Source of the DNA: Zhihengliuella salsuginis
GTDB taxonomy: Bacteria; Actinomycetota; Actinomycetes; Actinomycetales; Micrococcaceae
Reading direction: 5' to 3'
Assembly (NCBI RefSeq): GCF_014651715.1
Contig: NZ_BMXK01000003.1
Span: forward strand, 1-64,000
DNA length: 64,000 nucleotides
The notes beneath the pieces were generated by a model. That model saw nothing but the letters and a program-made list of their open reading frames with translations, had not been told where the DNA came from and searched no databases. How positions within the stretch are numbered: position 1 is the stretch's first letter; each line of letters begins with the position of its first letter. Shown here one piece after another: positions 1 to 8,916 of this stretch. The translations under genes were made by a program, and so were the position numbers.

Positions 1-803
1 GGCGCCACACCAGGCGTGGCGACAAGTACGTCACCGTGATCATCGACCTCACCCCGGTCCGCGATGGGGCCGGCCCAGCAAGGCTGCTGGACATGGTCGA
101 GGGCCGGTCGAAGACGGCGTTCAAGACCTGGCTCGCCGACCGCGACGACGCCTTCCGTGACGCGGTCGAGGTGGTCGCGATGGACGGCTTCACCGGGTTC
201 AAGACCGCCGCTGCAGAGGAGATCCCGGACGCGGTCACGGTGATGGATCCCTTCCACGTCGTGCGCTTGGCCGGTGACGCCCTCGACAGGTGCCGGCGCC
301 GGGTCCAACTCGCGATCCACGGGCACCGTGGGTTCAGGGACGACCCGCTCTACAAGTCGCGGCGCACGCTGCACACCGGCGCGGACCTGCTCACCGACAA
401 GCAGAGCGACAGGCTACGCGCACTGTTCGTTGATGACGCTCACATCGAGGTCGAGGCGACCTGGGGTGTCTACCAGCGCATGATCGCCGCCTATCGCCAC
501 GAGGACCGGCAACGTGGCCGCGAGCGCATGGAGAAGCTGATCACCGACCTCAGCGCCGGCATCCCCAAGGTGCTCACCGAGCTCACCACCCTGGGCCGGA
601 CCCTGGAGAAGCGAGCCGCTGACGTGCTCGCCTACTTCGAACGACCCGGCACCAGCAACGGGCCGACCGAGGCGCTCAACGGACGGCTCGAACACCTGCG
701 CGGCTCCGCACTCGGGTTCCGCAACCTGACCAACTACATCGCCCGAAGCCTGCTCGAGACCGGCGGCTTCAGACCCCAACTCCTACACCCCCGATTGGGA
801 TGA
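1..803 (+). CDS. ISL3-family transposase, C-terminal part (cut by window edge)
   Basis: This is the DDE transposase of an ISL3-like insertion sequence, the enzyme that would cut and paste the element. The frame is open to the left edge (it reads RHTRRGDKYVTVIIDL before the first internal start at 36), so the N-terminal zinc-finger and HTH part lies outside. Visible acidic positions fit the family: the Asp in VVAMDGFTGF, the Asp in VTVMDPFHVV and the Glu in TSNGPTEALNGRLE. About 266 residues are present of a usual 400-440. No frameshift is seen. A perfect 18-bp hairpin follows the stop. The terminal inverted repeat could not be assigned because the other end is missing. Confidence 0.85.
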   Translation, partial: RHTRRGDKYVTVIIDLTPVRDGAGPARLLDMVEGRSKTAFKTWLADRDDAFRDAVEVVAMDGFTGFKTAAAEEIPDAVTVMDPFHVVRLAGDALDRCRRRVQLAIHGHRGFRDDPLYKSRRTLHTGADLLTDKQSDRLRALFVDDAHIEVEATWGVYQRMIAAYRHEDRQRGRERMEKLITDLSAGIPKVLTELTTLGRTLEKRAADVLAYFERPGTSNGPTEALNGRLEHLRGSALGFRNLTNYIARSLLETGGFRPQLLHPRLG

Positions 804-811
804 GCCCAGAA

Positions 812-851
812 ACACAGAACGACGGCGGCACGCGCCGCCGTCGTTCTGTGT
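812..851. terminator. Perfect 18-bp stem-loop between transposase and dehydrogenase
   Basis: ACACAGAACGACGGCGGC (812-829) is followed by a 4-nt loop and its exact reverse complement (834-851). It lies 8 nt after the transposase stop and 18 nt after the leftward dehydrogenase stop at 870. It probably works as a bidirectional terminator. There is no clear U-tract on either strand. Confidence 0.7.
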
Positions 852-869
852 CCCAGCTGCCGTCCGGCG

Positions 870-2468
870 TCAGCCCGCCGGCGTCACCTGGCCGTCGATC
901 TGCCGGGTGAGGCGGCGCGGGTTGGCCTCCTGGAGGTCCTCCGGCAGCAGCGCAGCCGGCAGGTTCTGGTAGGCCACGGGCCGCAGGAAGCGGTCGATCG
1001 CGAGGCTGCCGACCGACGTCGTCCGGCTGTCCGACGTCGCGGGGAAGGGCCCGCCGTGGACCATCGCGTGGCCCACGTCCACGCCCGTCGGCCAGCCGCC
1101 CGCCAGGATGCGCCCGACCCGGCGCTCCAGCACGGGGAGCAGGGCGGAGGCCGCCGCGTGGTCGTCGTCACCCAGGTGGAGGGTGGCGGTGAGCTGGCCC
1201 TCGAGCCGCTCGGCCGCCGCGACGAGCTCCTCCGTGCTCGAGTAGCGGATGACCAGCGAGGCCGCGCCGAAGATCTCCTCGTGCAGGACCGGGTTGGCCA
1301 GGAAGGTCGGCGTGTCCGTGCCGTAGACCACGGGGGCCGGCGCGTTGGCGGTGGCGCCGTCGCTGCCCCGGCCGACCACCTCGACCCCGTCCTGTCCGCC
1401 CAGCGCGTCGGCGCCGGCGGTCCACGACTCGGCGATGCCGCGGGTCAGCATGGTCTGGCCGGCGTGGGCCGCCGCCGCCCGGCCGATCGCCTCGACCAGC
1501 GCGTCGCCCTGCGCCGAGGCGGGCACGAACACGAGGCCGGGTGAGGTGCACAGCTGGCCGCTGGAGCCGGTGACCGACCCCAGGTAGGCGGTGGCGAGCG
1601 CGTCGAGGTCGCCGGTCAGGGCCCCGTCGAAGAAGAACACCGGGTTGATGGAGCTCATCTCGGCGTAGACCGGGATCGGCTCGGGGCGGGCGGCGGCCGC
1701 CTGCATGAGGGAGGTGCCGGCACCGCGGGAACCGGTGAATCCCACGGCCTTGATGGCCGGGTCGGTCGCGAGGGCCTGGCCGATGGTCGAGCCGGGGCCG
1801 TAGATCAGCGAGAACACGCCCACGGGCAGGCCGAACTCCTCGACGGCGGACGTGATGGCCGCGCCGACCAGCTCGCTCGTGCCCGGGTGCGCGTTGTGGG
1901 CCTTGAAGACCACGGGGCAGCCGGCCGCGAGGGCGCTGGCGGTGTCGCCGCCGGCAGTCGAGAACGCGAGCGGGAAGTTGCTGGCGCCGAACACCGCGAC
2001 CGGGCCCAGCGGGATCTTGCGCTGGCGGATGTCCGGACGGGGGAGCGGGGCGCGGTCGGGCAGCGCCGGGTCGACTCGGACGCCCCGGTGGTTCCCGGAC
2101 CGCACGACGCCGGCGAAGAGGCGCAGCTGGTTGGCGGTGCGGCCGCGCTCGCCGACCAGGCGGGCCTCGGGGAGGCCTGTCTCCTCCATGGCGCGGGCGA
2201 CGATCGCGCTGCCCGCGGCCTCGATGTTCTCCGCGATCTTCTCGAGGAAGGAGGCGTGGGTTTCGACGTCGAGGCTGCGGAACGCGTCGAACGCGTCGGC
2301 GGCTGCGGCGGTGGCGGCTGCGAGCTGCTCGGCGTCGATGAGCGAGTAGGCCGGCTCGAGTGGCTCGTTGGTGGCCGGGTTGAAGCCGTTGACGCTCTTG
2401 CCCGTGCCGGGGGTCGTAACACCGGCGATGATCGAGTGGCCCGTGAGGGTGATATTCGTGGTGGGCAT
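870..2468 (-). CDS. Alpha-ketoglutarate semialdehyde (2,5-dioxovalerate) dehydrogenase
   Basis: Aldehyde dehydrogenase of 532 residues that should oxidise 2,5-dioxopentanoate to alpha-ketoglutarate with NAD(P)+, the last step of oxidative aldarate or pentose catabolism. Seen: the nucleotide-binding GFTGSRGAG, the general-base Glu in YAEMSSINP (about residue 268) and the nucleophile Cys in SGQLCTSPG (about 306). The GASNFPLAFSTAGGDTASAL stretch and length fit the KGSADH branch rather than generic ALDHs. It starts at ATG 2468 with AGGAG about 8 nt upstream, 67 nt after kdgD. Its place directly after kdgD supports the assignment: KdgD makes exactly this substrate. Confidence 0.88.
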   Translation of the reverse strand: MPTTNITLTGHSIIAGVTTPGTGKSVNGFNPATNEPLEPAYSLIDAEQLAAATAAAADAFDAFRSLDVETHASFLEKIAENIEAAGSAIVARAMEETGLPEARLVGERGRTANQLRLFAGVVRSGNHRGVRVDPALPDRAPLPRPDIRQRKIPLGPVAVFGASNFPLAFSTAGGDTASALAAGCPVVFKAHNAHPGTSELVGAAITSAVEEFGLPVGVFSLIYGPGSTIGQALATDPAIKAVGFTGSRGAGTSLMQAAAARPEPIPVYAEMSSINPVFFFDGALTGDLDALATAYLGSVTGSSGQLCTSPGLVFVPASAQGDALVEAIGRAAAAHAGQTMLTRGIAESWTAGADALGGQDGVEVVGRGSDGATANAPAPVVYGTDTPTFLANPVLHEEIFGAASLVIRYSSTEELVAAAERLEGQLTATLHLGDDDHAAASALLPVLERRVGRILAGGWPTGVDVGHAMVHGGPFPATSDSRTTSVGSLAIDRFLRPVAYQNLPAALLPEDLQEANPRRLTRQIDGQVTPAG

Positions 2469-2535
2469 CTTCTGCTCCTTCGTGTGCGCGTTCGTCAGTT
2501 GGCCGGCGGATCCGGGCGGCCCGGATGCCGGACGT

Positions 2536-3483
2536 CTAGGCGTTCTGCAGGGCCGCGGCCGACGGCCGGATTCCAGCCGCCTCGATCAGCGCGGACAGAT
2601 CGGCGGCGTCGCGTTCGGTCAAGTCCTGCAGCGGCGGGCGGACGCTCCCGGCGTCGCGGCCGACGGCCTGCAGCCCGGCCTTGACGATCGAGACGCCGTA
2701 GCCTTTCACGCGGTCGCGGATGTCGAGGTAGGGCAGCACGAAGCGGTTCAGCTTCTCCGTCACGGCCACGCGGTCCTGGCGGCGGACGTCGGCGTAGAAC
2801 TCGAGGGCGAACTCCGGGACGAAGTTGAACATCGCCGAGGAGTAGGTGCTCATGCCCAGCTGCAGCATCGGCAGGGCGAAGGTCTCGGCCGTGGGCAGGC
2901 CGCCCAAGTAGAACAGTCGGTCGCCGTTTTTGGCGACCACACGCGTGACGGCCTCGATGTCGCCGGTGGCGTCCTTGAAGCCGATGAAGTTCGGGTGCCG
3001 GTCGGCCAGCGCCGCGACCGTCTCCGCACTGTAGATGGCGTTGGCCCGGTTGTAGACGATCACGCTGACGTTCGTGGCCGCGCAGACCGCGTTGGCGTGG
3101 GCGAGCAGGCCCTGCTGGTCGCACTCGGTCAGGTAGGGCGGCAGCAGCAGCAGGCCCTCGGCACCGGCGGCCTCGGCGGCGCGGGCGTTCTCGACCGCCT
3201 GGCAGGTCGCTCCTCCCGCGGACGCGAGGACCGGCGTGCGGTCGCCCGCCTCCTCGACGGCCATCGCGACGACGCGGGCCGACTCTTCGGGTGAGAGGCT
3301 GAAGCCCTCACCGGTGCCCCCGGCGGCGAACAGGCCGGCGACGTCGAATCCGGCCTGCCAGTCGAGGTGGCGCCGGTAGGCCTCCTCGTCGACGTTCAGA
3401 TCGGCGTCGAATGCGGTGACGGGGAACGAGAGGAGGCCGTCCTTGAGTCTGGCGGCAAGCTCGGCAGGCGAGTACTGGGTCAC
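2536..3483 (-). CDS. kdgD: 5-dehydro-4-deoxyglucarate dehydratase
   Basis: A 315-residue DapA-family class I aldolase-like enzyme that dehydrates and decarboxylates 5-keto-4-deoxyglucarate to alpha-ketoglutarate semialdehyde. Seen: GGTGEG at 55-60, the proton-shuttle Tyr144 in VIVYNR and the Schiff-base Lys170 in [10 protein letters not shown], the usual positions for this family (about 300-315 residues). It sits between the LysR gene and the semialdehyde dehydrogenase, both leftward. The 155-nt gap upstream holds an inverted pair ATGCCT (3593-3598) / AGGCAT (3634-3639), a possible LysR-type site; this last point is inference. Confidence 0.9.
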   Translation of the reverse strand: MTQYSPAELAARLKDGLLSFPVTAFDADLNVDEEAYRRHLDWQAGFDVAGLFAAGGTGEGFSLSPEESARVVAMAVEEAGDRTPVLASAGGATCQAVENARAAEAAGAEGLLLLPPYLTECDQQGLLAHANAVCAATNVSVIVYNRANAIYSAETVAALADRHPNFIGFKDATGDIEAVTRVVAKNGDRLFYLGGLPTAETFALPMLQLGMSTYSSAMFNFVPEFALEFYADVRRQDRVAVTEKLNRFVLPYLDIRDRVKGYGVSIVKAGLQAVGRDAGSVRPPLQDLTERDAADLSALIEAAGIRPSAAALQNA

Positions 3484-3638
3484 GAGAATCCGTCCTTGGG
3501 GGTGGTTGCGTGCGGGATGGCCCGCCCGGCAGGCTGGCGAACCGCCCGCAGTGCAGGTGGTGCTGTCACCGTCAGCCTAGGCGGGGCCGTTCATGCCTGT
3601 CCAAGCCCGAAATTAGATGGGTGGATACCGTCAAGGCA

Positions 3639-4535
3639 TCATGCTCGGGCGGGCTGGCCGTCGCGGGAAAGCAGATCGGTCAGGCGGCGCAGCGCCGGAT
3701 TCTTGGCCCCGCGGCGCCAGATGGCGTGCAGCTCGACGGCGTTCGCGGCCTCCCCGGCGATCGGCAGGTAGCGCACGCCCTCGATCCCGAGGCGCCTCGC
3801 CGACTCCGGAACGAATGCGACGCCGCGACCGGCCGCTACGAGCGAGACCATGGTCAGGATCTGGCTGACGGTGTGCACGACGTTCCCGTGCTCGACGGGC
3901 ATGTGCCGGATCGCCAGATCGTAGAAGTACCGGGCCTTGATCGGTGAATGCATGATGAGCGGCACGGACCGCAGGTCCTGAGCGGTGACGGGGTGGGCGG
4001 CCTCGGCCAGGCGGTGGTTCTCCGGCACGGCGAGCAGCAGGGACTCGGCGAGGAGCAGTCGGGAGGCGAACTGCTCCGTGTCGAACGGCGGGCGGGCCAG
4101 CCCCACGTCGAGCTCCCCGTCGGCCAGGGCCTGCAGCTGCTCGCTGGTGACCTGTTCGCGCAGGTCGAGGTCCACATCGGGCAGCGCGCGGCCGAGGCGG
4201 GCCAGCAGCGTGCCGAGCACGCTGAAGCCGGACGTCGCCGTGAAGCCGATGCGCAGCACGCCGGCCTGGCCCTGCGCGATGCGCCGGGCGGTGGACGGCG
4301 CCTGTTCGGCGGCGACAAGGAGCTTGCGCGCGTCCTGGAGGAAGGCGTTCCCTGCCGCCGTGAGGGCGACCTTGCGGTTGTCGCGCTCGACGAGCTGCAC
4401 GCCGACGGTCTTCTCCAGTTTCTGGATCTGCCGGCTCAGCGGCGGCTGCGTCATGTTCAGGCGCTCGGCGGCGCGGCCGAAGTGGAGCTCCTCCGCGACG
4501 GCGACGAAGCTCTTGATCTGGTCCAACGTAAACAC
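3639..4535 (-). CDS. LysR-family transcriptional regulator
   Basis: A 298-residue LysR protein. The N-terminal winged HTH (FTLDQIKSFVAVAEELHFGRAAERLNMTQPPLSRQIQKLE) is typical of the class; residues from about 90 form the effector-binding fold. It starts at GTG 4535 with GGAG about 6 nt upstream, just after the GntR stop at 4584. Embedded between the GntR gene and kdgD and read in the same direction, it most likely controls kdgD and the semialdehyde dehydrogenase with an aldarate or its breakdown product as effector. The inducer cannot be read from the sequence. Confidence 0.88.
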   Translation of the reverse strand: MFTLDQIKSFVAVAEELHFGRAAERLNMTQPPLSRQIQKLEKTVGVQLVERDNRKVALTAAGNAFLQDARKLLVAAEQAPSTARRIAQGQAGVLRIGFTATSGFSVLGTLLARLGRALPDVDLDLREQVTSEQLQALADGELDVGLARPPFDTEQFASRLLLAESLLLAVPENHRLAEAAHPVTAQDLRSVPLIMHSPIKARYFYDLAIRHMPVEHGNVVHTVSQILTMVSLVAAGRGVAFVPESARRLGIEGVRYLPIAGEAANAVELHAIWRRGAKNPALRRLTDLLSRDGQPARA

Positions 4536-4583
4536 TATGCACTCCGGGTATCGAAGAAGGCGCGAGGGGTCTGACTGTGCATC

Positions 4584-5261
4584 CTATCGCGGAGTGTGGC
4601 CGGCCTCACGTCTGAGTCGCCGACGGCTGGCCGTCAGATGGGTGCGCATGGCGGCCGCGGCGCCGGCCGGGTCGCCGTCGCGCAGGGCGTCGAGGACCGC
4701 TCGGTGCTCGGCGCCGGCGCCGGAGCCGGCGGCGGTCTCCAGTCGGGCGCGCGGCATCGCGATCATGACGGCGCCCAGCTTGTCGACCGCGTCGAGCAGG
4801 AACGCGTTGCCCGTCGCGGCGGCGATGCCGCGGTGGAAGGCGAAGTCGTGACCGACTGCCTCGGCCGGATTCCCGGCCGAGGCCTCGCACAGCACGACGG
4901 CGTCCGCGAGCACTGCGAGCTCCGGCCCGCTGATGCGCGCGGCGGCCAGGGCGGCGGACTCGGACTCGAGGGCGATCCGGTACTCGAGCAGGGCCAGCCG
5001 GTCCTCGAGGGTGCGGACCGCCGGCAGCGACGCGGTCGGTTCGGGCGGAGGGGTGAGGGCGAAACTGCCGGCGCCCCGCCGCGTGTGGACGAGCCCCTCG
5101 GCTTGCAGCCGGGCCAGCACCTCGCGCACCGCGGACCGGCCGAGCCCCCAGGTCTCGATCAGCGCCGATTCGCTCGGCAGCTTCTCGCCCGGGGCGATCC
5201 GCCCGTCCACGATCCGACGGCGCAGGTCGCTGTGGAGTTCGGCGGGCCGGCTCCGCGTCAC
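4584..5261 (-). CDS. GntR/FadR-subfamily transcriptional regulator
   Basis: A 225-residue GntR regulator: N-terminal winged HTH (ELHSDLRRRIVDGRIAPGEKLPSE, then LGRSAVREVLARLQAEGLV) followed by an all-helical FCD effector domain with the metal-ligand-like H in DFAFHRGIAAATGN. The frame runs further upstream, but GTG 5261 is preferred. It lies 2 nt after the dehydratase stop, and the residues from it onward match the family start. It is therefore translationally coupled to the dehydratase. It probably represses the cluster through the palindromic site upstream of the dehydratase (6399-6435). Confidence 0.88.
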   Translation of the reverse strand: MTRSRPAELHSDLRRRIVDGRIAPGEKLPSESALIETWGLGRSAVREVLARLQAEGLVHTRRGAGSFALTPPPEPTASLPAVRTLEDRLALLEYRIALESESAALAAARISGPELAVLADAVVLCEASAGNPAEAVGHDFAFHRGIAAATGNAFLLDAVDKLGAVMIAMPRARLETAAGSGAGAEHRAVLDALRDGDPAGAAAAMRTHLTASRRRLRREAGHTPR

Positions 5262-5263
5262 GG

Positions 5264-6397
5264 TCAGGACCGGCCGAACTCGACCGAGTCGGTCGTCCAA
5301 GCGCGCGCCTGCTCGCTCAGCGTCACGCCCAGTCCGGGGCGGTCCGGGACGATCATGCGCCCGTCGCGGGTCTCGAGCCGCTCGTTGAACAGCGGGTCCA
5401 GCCAGTCGAAGTGCTCGACCCACGGCTCCCGCGGGTAGCAGGCCGCCAGATGCAGGTGGATCTCCATGGCGAAGTGCGGCGCCAACTCGAGGCCGGCGTG
5501 GTCGGCGAGTGCGGCGAGGCGGAGGAAGTTGGTGATGCCGCCGACGCGCGGGGCGTCCGGTTGGATGATGTCGCACGCGCGGGCCTCGATCAGGTGGACG
5601 TGCTCGGCGACCGAGGAGAGCATCTCACCCGTGGCGATCGGGGTGTCGAGGCGCCGCGTGAGATCGGCGTGGCCCTCGGCGTCGTAGGCATCGAGCGGTT
5701 CCTCGATCCACACCAGGTCGAACTCCTCCAGACGGCGGCCCATGCGCAGGGCCGTGGCACGGTCCCATTGCTGGTTCGCGTCCACCATGAGCGGCACGTC
5801 GGCGCCGAGGTGCTCGCGCACAGCACTCACCCGGCGCAGATCTTCGCGCGTGTCCGGCAGCCCGACCTTCATCTTGATGCCGCCGATGCCGGCCTCCAGC
5901 GACGCCGTGGCCCGGTCCTTGATCTCCTCCACGCCCGCGTGCAGGAAGCCGCCGGAGGTGTTGTAGGTGCGGACGGAGTCGCGGTGTGCGCCGAGGAGTT
6001 TCGCCAGCGGCAGGGACGCCCGCTTGGCCTTCAGATCGTAGAGCGCGATGTCGATCGCGGCCAGCGCCTGGGTGGCGACGCCGGAGCGGCCGACCGAGGC
6101 GCCGGCCCAGAGCAGCTTGGTGTAGATCTTTGCGATGTCGCTGGGGTCCTCGCCGATGGCCGGCTCGGCGACCTCGGCGGCGTGCGCGAACTGGGCCGGC
6201 CCGCCGGCGCGCTTGGAGTAGGAGAAGCCGAGCCCCTCGTGGCCTTGTTCCGTGCGGATCTCGGCGAAGAGGAAGACGACCTCCGTCATGGGCCGCTGGC
6301 GGCCGGTGAAGACCTTCGCGTCGGAGATCGGCGTGGCCAGGGGGAGCGTGGCGGTGGAGAGGCGGACGTGGCGGATGGTGTCTGGTGTGGTGGTCAT
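5264..6397 (-). CDS. L-talarate/galactarate dehydratase (enolase superfamily)
   Basis: A 377-residue mandelate-racemase-type enzyme that removes water from galactarate (or L-talarate), giving 5-keto-4-deoxyglucarate for KdgD. Seen: the base pair K175-x-K177 (GGIKMKVG), Mg ligands D206 (VDANQQW), E232 (WIEEPLD) and E258 (ATGEML), and the acid/base H308 (APHFAMEIH). The stretches TPISDAKVFTGRQRPMTEV and GFSYSKRAGGP closely match remembered talarate/galactarate dehydratases. That argues for this specificity over D-glucarate dehydratase. ATG 6397 is chosen over an upstream in-frame TTG at 6412. First gene of the leftward cluster. Confidence 0.85.
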   Translation of the reverse strand: MTTTPDTIRHVRLSTATLPLATPISDAKVFTGRQRPMTEVVFLFAEIRTEQGHEGLGFSYSKRAGGPAQFAHAAEVAEPAIGEDPSDIAKIYTKLLWAGASVGRSGVATQALAAIDIALYDLKAKRASLPLAKLLGAHRDSVRTYNTSGGFLHAGVEEIKDRATASLEAGIGGIKMKVGLPDTREDLRRVSAVREHLGADVPLMVDANQQWDRATALRMGRRLEEFDLVWIEEPLDAYDAEGHADLTRRLDTPIATGEMLSSVAEHVHLIEARACDIIQPDAPRVGGITNFLRLAALADHAGLELAPHFAMEIHLHLAACYPREPWVEHFDWLDPLFNERLETRDGRMIVPDRPGLGVTLSEQARAWTTDSVEFGRS

Positions 6398-6398
6398 G

Positions 6399-6435
6399 AA
6401 CCTATCGTTCAAGTTCGCAACTTATCGGACAAGTG
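6399..6435. promoter_or_regulatory. Candidate GntR operator upstream of the dehydratase
   Basis: Two related sites lie 20 bp apart, on the same helix face: TATCGTTCAAGTT (6403-6415) and TATCGGACAAGTG (6423-6435). The second sits in a near-perfect palindrome ACTTATCGGACAAGT (6420-6434, 13 of 15 symmetric). This form is typical of FadR-type GntR operators. The site lies 2-38 nt upstream of the dehydratase ATG, so binding would block transcription or initiation. The link to the GntR protein is inference. Confidence 0.6.
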
Positions 6436-6500
6436 TTCCGTCCGCATCAGCATGACCGGATGCCGGGTGGGTATGGTGCGGGCGCGACCGGGCACGGACA

Positions 6501-6529
6501 GCGGCGGGCCCCGTCACGGGACCCGCCGC
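6501..6529 (-). terminator. GC-rich hairpin downstream of the LVIVD gene
   Basis: GCGGCGGGCCCCGT (6501-6514) pairs with ACGGGACCCGCCGC (6516-6529), 13 of 14 pairs. It lies 35 nt beyond the leftward stop at 6564. No U-tract follows, so termination is plausible rather than proven. Confidence 0.5.
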
Positions 6530-6563
6530 CGTCGTGCTCCTCACCGGGTGAGGCGCGGGGTGC

Positions 6564-8027
6564 TTAGAACCGCTGCTGCTGCTGCGGGTTGAGCTCCTTC
6601 AGCTTCTTGGCCTTGTCGTCGATCGACGGATCCAGCTGGAACGTGTCCAGGCCGAGGTCCAGATCGTTCGAGTAGACGTAGCCGTTGTAGTAGTACGACG
6701 ACCAGGTGCCGCCGTCGGAGACGCCCTCGCCGCGGTCGAACCAGGCGACCTCCTTCGGGTTCTCGGCATCGGTGAAGTCGAAGACCGACGTGCCGCCCTG
6801 GTACCAGGACTGCACCATGAGGTCCTTGCCCTTGACCGGGATCAGCGAGCCGTTGTGGGCCACGCAGTTCTCGTTCTCGGTGTTCATGCGCGGGATCTTG
6901 TAGTACGAGGCGAAGTCGAGGCCGTCGTCCGTGATCTCGTAGATCGCGTTCGCGCCCAGCTCCGGTCCGAACTCCTCCGTGCAGGTGGCCCAGCCGCCGC
7001 CGCCGAGCTCGTCGGTGAAGACGACCTTGGTGGCGTCGTTGTTGAACGTGGCCGAGTGCCAGAACGCGAAGTTCTCGGTGTCGCGGACGCGCTCCGTGAC
7101 CACGGGGTTCTCGCGGTCGGAGATGTCCATGATGATGCCGTCGCCCATGCAGGCGCCGGCGGCGAGGTCCTTCTCGACGTAGGTCGTGATGTCGTGGCAG
7201 CCGGAGGTGGCGCTGCCGTTGCCGCCGCCCTCGTAGCCGCCGTCCGGGAACAGGGACGGCTCGGACACGACGGCGGCCGACGCCGGATCCTTCACCGGCA
7301 CCTTGACGACCGAGATGAGGTCGTGCGGGGGCTGGCAGTTGGACAGAGCGGAGTTCGGCGAGTACGAGGAGACGTAGACGTACAGGTCCTGGCCGTTCTT
7401 CGACGGCGCCATCGAGTTGGTGTGCGATCCGCACTTGGTCTCGACGGCCTGCACGTACTGCGGCGAGGCCGGGTCGCTGATGTCGAAGACGCGGACGCCC
7501 TCCCAGTAGTTCTCCGGATCCGAGGTGCGCTCGCTGCCGCAGGACGAATCGGCCATGCGGGCGTCCACGGACGCGATGAGGATGTCGCCGTAGACGGAGA
7601 CGTCGTTCTGCGCGCCGGGGCAGTAGACCTCGGTCAGCTTGGCCGGCTGCTCGGGGTTCGACAGGTCGTACACGGTGAAGCCGTCGTAGTTGCCGGCGTA
7701 GGCGTAGTCGCCCTGGAATGCCAGGTCGGACCCGGTCCCCTGCAGGGTGCCGTCCATGGGGATGTTGCCCAAGTGCTCCATGTTGGAGCTCTCGACCTCG
7801 CCGGGGGCCACGTCCGGGGCCGCGGCTTCCTCCTGGGCCGAGAACTGCCGGGCGGACGGGTTCTGGGCGTCCTGGGGGACCGAGTAGTTGAGCTCGAACG
7901 GGTCGTCTTCAGCGGGGACAGCGTGGGCGGGGGCCGTGATGGCGGCCGCCGACCCGGCCAGCAGCAGGGTTGCTGCGGCTGCCAGTGCGGTGCGCCCCCT
8001 CGAGCGCGTGATGTCGTTTAGACGCAT
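6564..8027 (-). CDS. Secreted LVIVD-repeat protein
   Basis: A 487-residue exported protein. A twin-Arg-free signal peptide (hydrophobic ALAAAATLLLAGSAAA, cleavage likely after AHA near residue 36) is followed by repeats of the LVIVD type, seen as DGFTVYDLSNPEQPAKL, VRVFDISDPASPQY, IIMDISDRENPVV and TSVFDFTDAENPKEV. These repeats probably form beta-propeller blades. At least eight cysteines in the mature part suggest disulfides outside the cell. The C-terminus is lysine/glutamine-rich. AGGAGG lies 12 nt before ATG 8027. It is divergent from a DUF305 lipoprotein. No enzymatic motif is recognised, so the molecular role is unknown. Confidence 0.72.
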   Translation of the reverse strand: MRLNDITRSRGRTALAAAATLLLAGSAAAITAPAHAVPAEDDPFELNYSVPQDAQNPSARQFSAQEEAAAPDVAPGEVESSNMEHLGNIPMDGTLQGTGSDLAFQGDYAYAGNYDGFTVYDLSNPEQPAKLTEVYCPGAQNDVSVYGDILIASVDARMADSSCGSERTSDPENYWEGVRVFDISDPASPQYVQAVETKCGSHTNSMAPSKNGQDLYVYVSSYSPNSALSNCQPPHDLISVVKVPVKDPASAAVVSEPSLFPDGGYEGGGNGSATSGCHDITTYVEKDLAAGACMGDGIIMDISDRENPVVTERVRDTENFAFWHSATFNNDATKVVFTDELGGGGWATCTEEFGPELGANAIYEITDDGLDFASYYKIPRMNTENENCVAHNGSLIPVKGKDLMVQSWYQGGTSVFDFTDAENPKEVAWFDRGEGVSDGGTWSSYYYNGYVYSNDLDLGLDTFQLDPSIDDKAKKLKELNPQQQQRF

Positions 8028-8142
8028 GGTGCGTCTTCACCTCCTGTATCGGGTGTCTGTAGTGTGTCCTGTAGCACACAGGTTCGTCCACCCCTTTTCA
8101 AAGGTTGGGCACAGCGAGGCAGGAAAACAGGAGGATTCGGGC

Positions 8143-8892
8143 ATGGAACATGACGCTCCTAGTCAAGGTACAAGATTCAAGCAATCGACACGGAGGCGCC
8201 CTGGCCGGCTCCGCTCCATCGCCGCGGGTCTGACCGCGGCTGTTCTGAGCCTCGTGCTCGCATCGTGTGTCTCCGCCGGCGCCGCTCCGGCCGACAAGGA
8301 GTCGAAGAAGAAGCCCAAGCCGACGGCGACCGCAACGGCCCCGGCCGTCGTCGTGCCGGGCGCCCCCGGCGGGGGCAACGAGACCGGCGCCCCGGAGACG
8401 GGGGACCCGGACGAGGGGCCGCAGTGGAACGAGGCGGACGCCGAGTTCATGACGATGATGGTCCCGCACCACGCGCAGGCCGTGACCATGACGGACATGG
8501 TGCCCGGGCAGGCGGCCTCGGAGGAGCTGAAGAACCTCGCGCACCGGATGAACCTGGAGCAGGGTGCCGAGATCCAGTACATGGTCGACTGGCTGACCGC
8601 GCGCGGCCTCGACGTTCCGGCGGAGGCCGAGGACGGCTGGGCCCCGGGCGGGATGCACATGCACGGGATGCTGACCGACGAGGAGATGGCCGCGCTCGCC
8701 GACGCCGAGGGCGCCGAATTCGACCGGCTCTTCCTCGAGGGCATGATCAAGCACCACGAGGGCGCCATCATGATGTGCGACGTGGCGCAGATCGAGGGCA
8801 TCGACGAGACGGTGCAGCAGATGTCGACGCACATGTCCTCGAGTCAGTCGGCCGAGATCGGCCGCATGCAGGACCTGCTCGACGGCCTCTAG
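8143..8892 (+). CDS. DUF305 lipoprotein
   Basis: A 249-residue protein with a lipobox (LVLASC, Cys about residue 45), a Lys/Pro/Thr-rich spacer and a DUF305 domain. The domain shows two His-rich helices, MMVPHHAQAVTM and MIKHHEGAIMMC, plus a Met/His patch GGMHMHGM. DUF305 proteins are ferritin-like four-helix proteins often linked to copper or other metals; metal binding here is inference from His/Met content. ATG 8143 is preferred over upstream in-frame starts because of GGAGG 7-11 nt before it. It is transcribed divergently from the LVIVD gene across 115 nt. Confidence 0.8.
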   Translation: MEHDAPSQGTRFKQSTRRRPGRLRSIAAGLTAAVLSLVLASCVSAGAAPADKESKKKPKPTATATAPAVVVPGAPGGGNETGAPETGDPDEGPQWNEADAEFMTMMVPHHAQAVTMTDMVPGQAASEELKNLAHRMNLEQGAEIQYMVDWLTARGLDVPAEAEDGWAPGGMHMHGMLTDEEMAALADAEGAEFDRLFLEGMIKHHEGAIMMCDVAQIEGIDETVQQMSTHMSSSQSAEIGRMQDLLDGL

Positions 8893-8916
8893 GATCCCCG
8901 TTCGGCCCGGGGCGGG

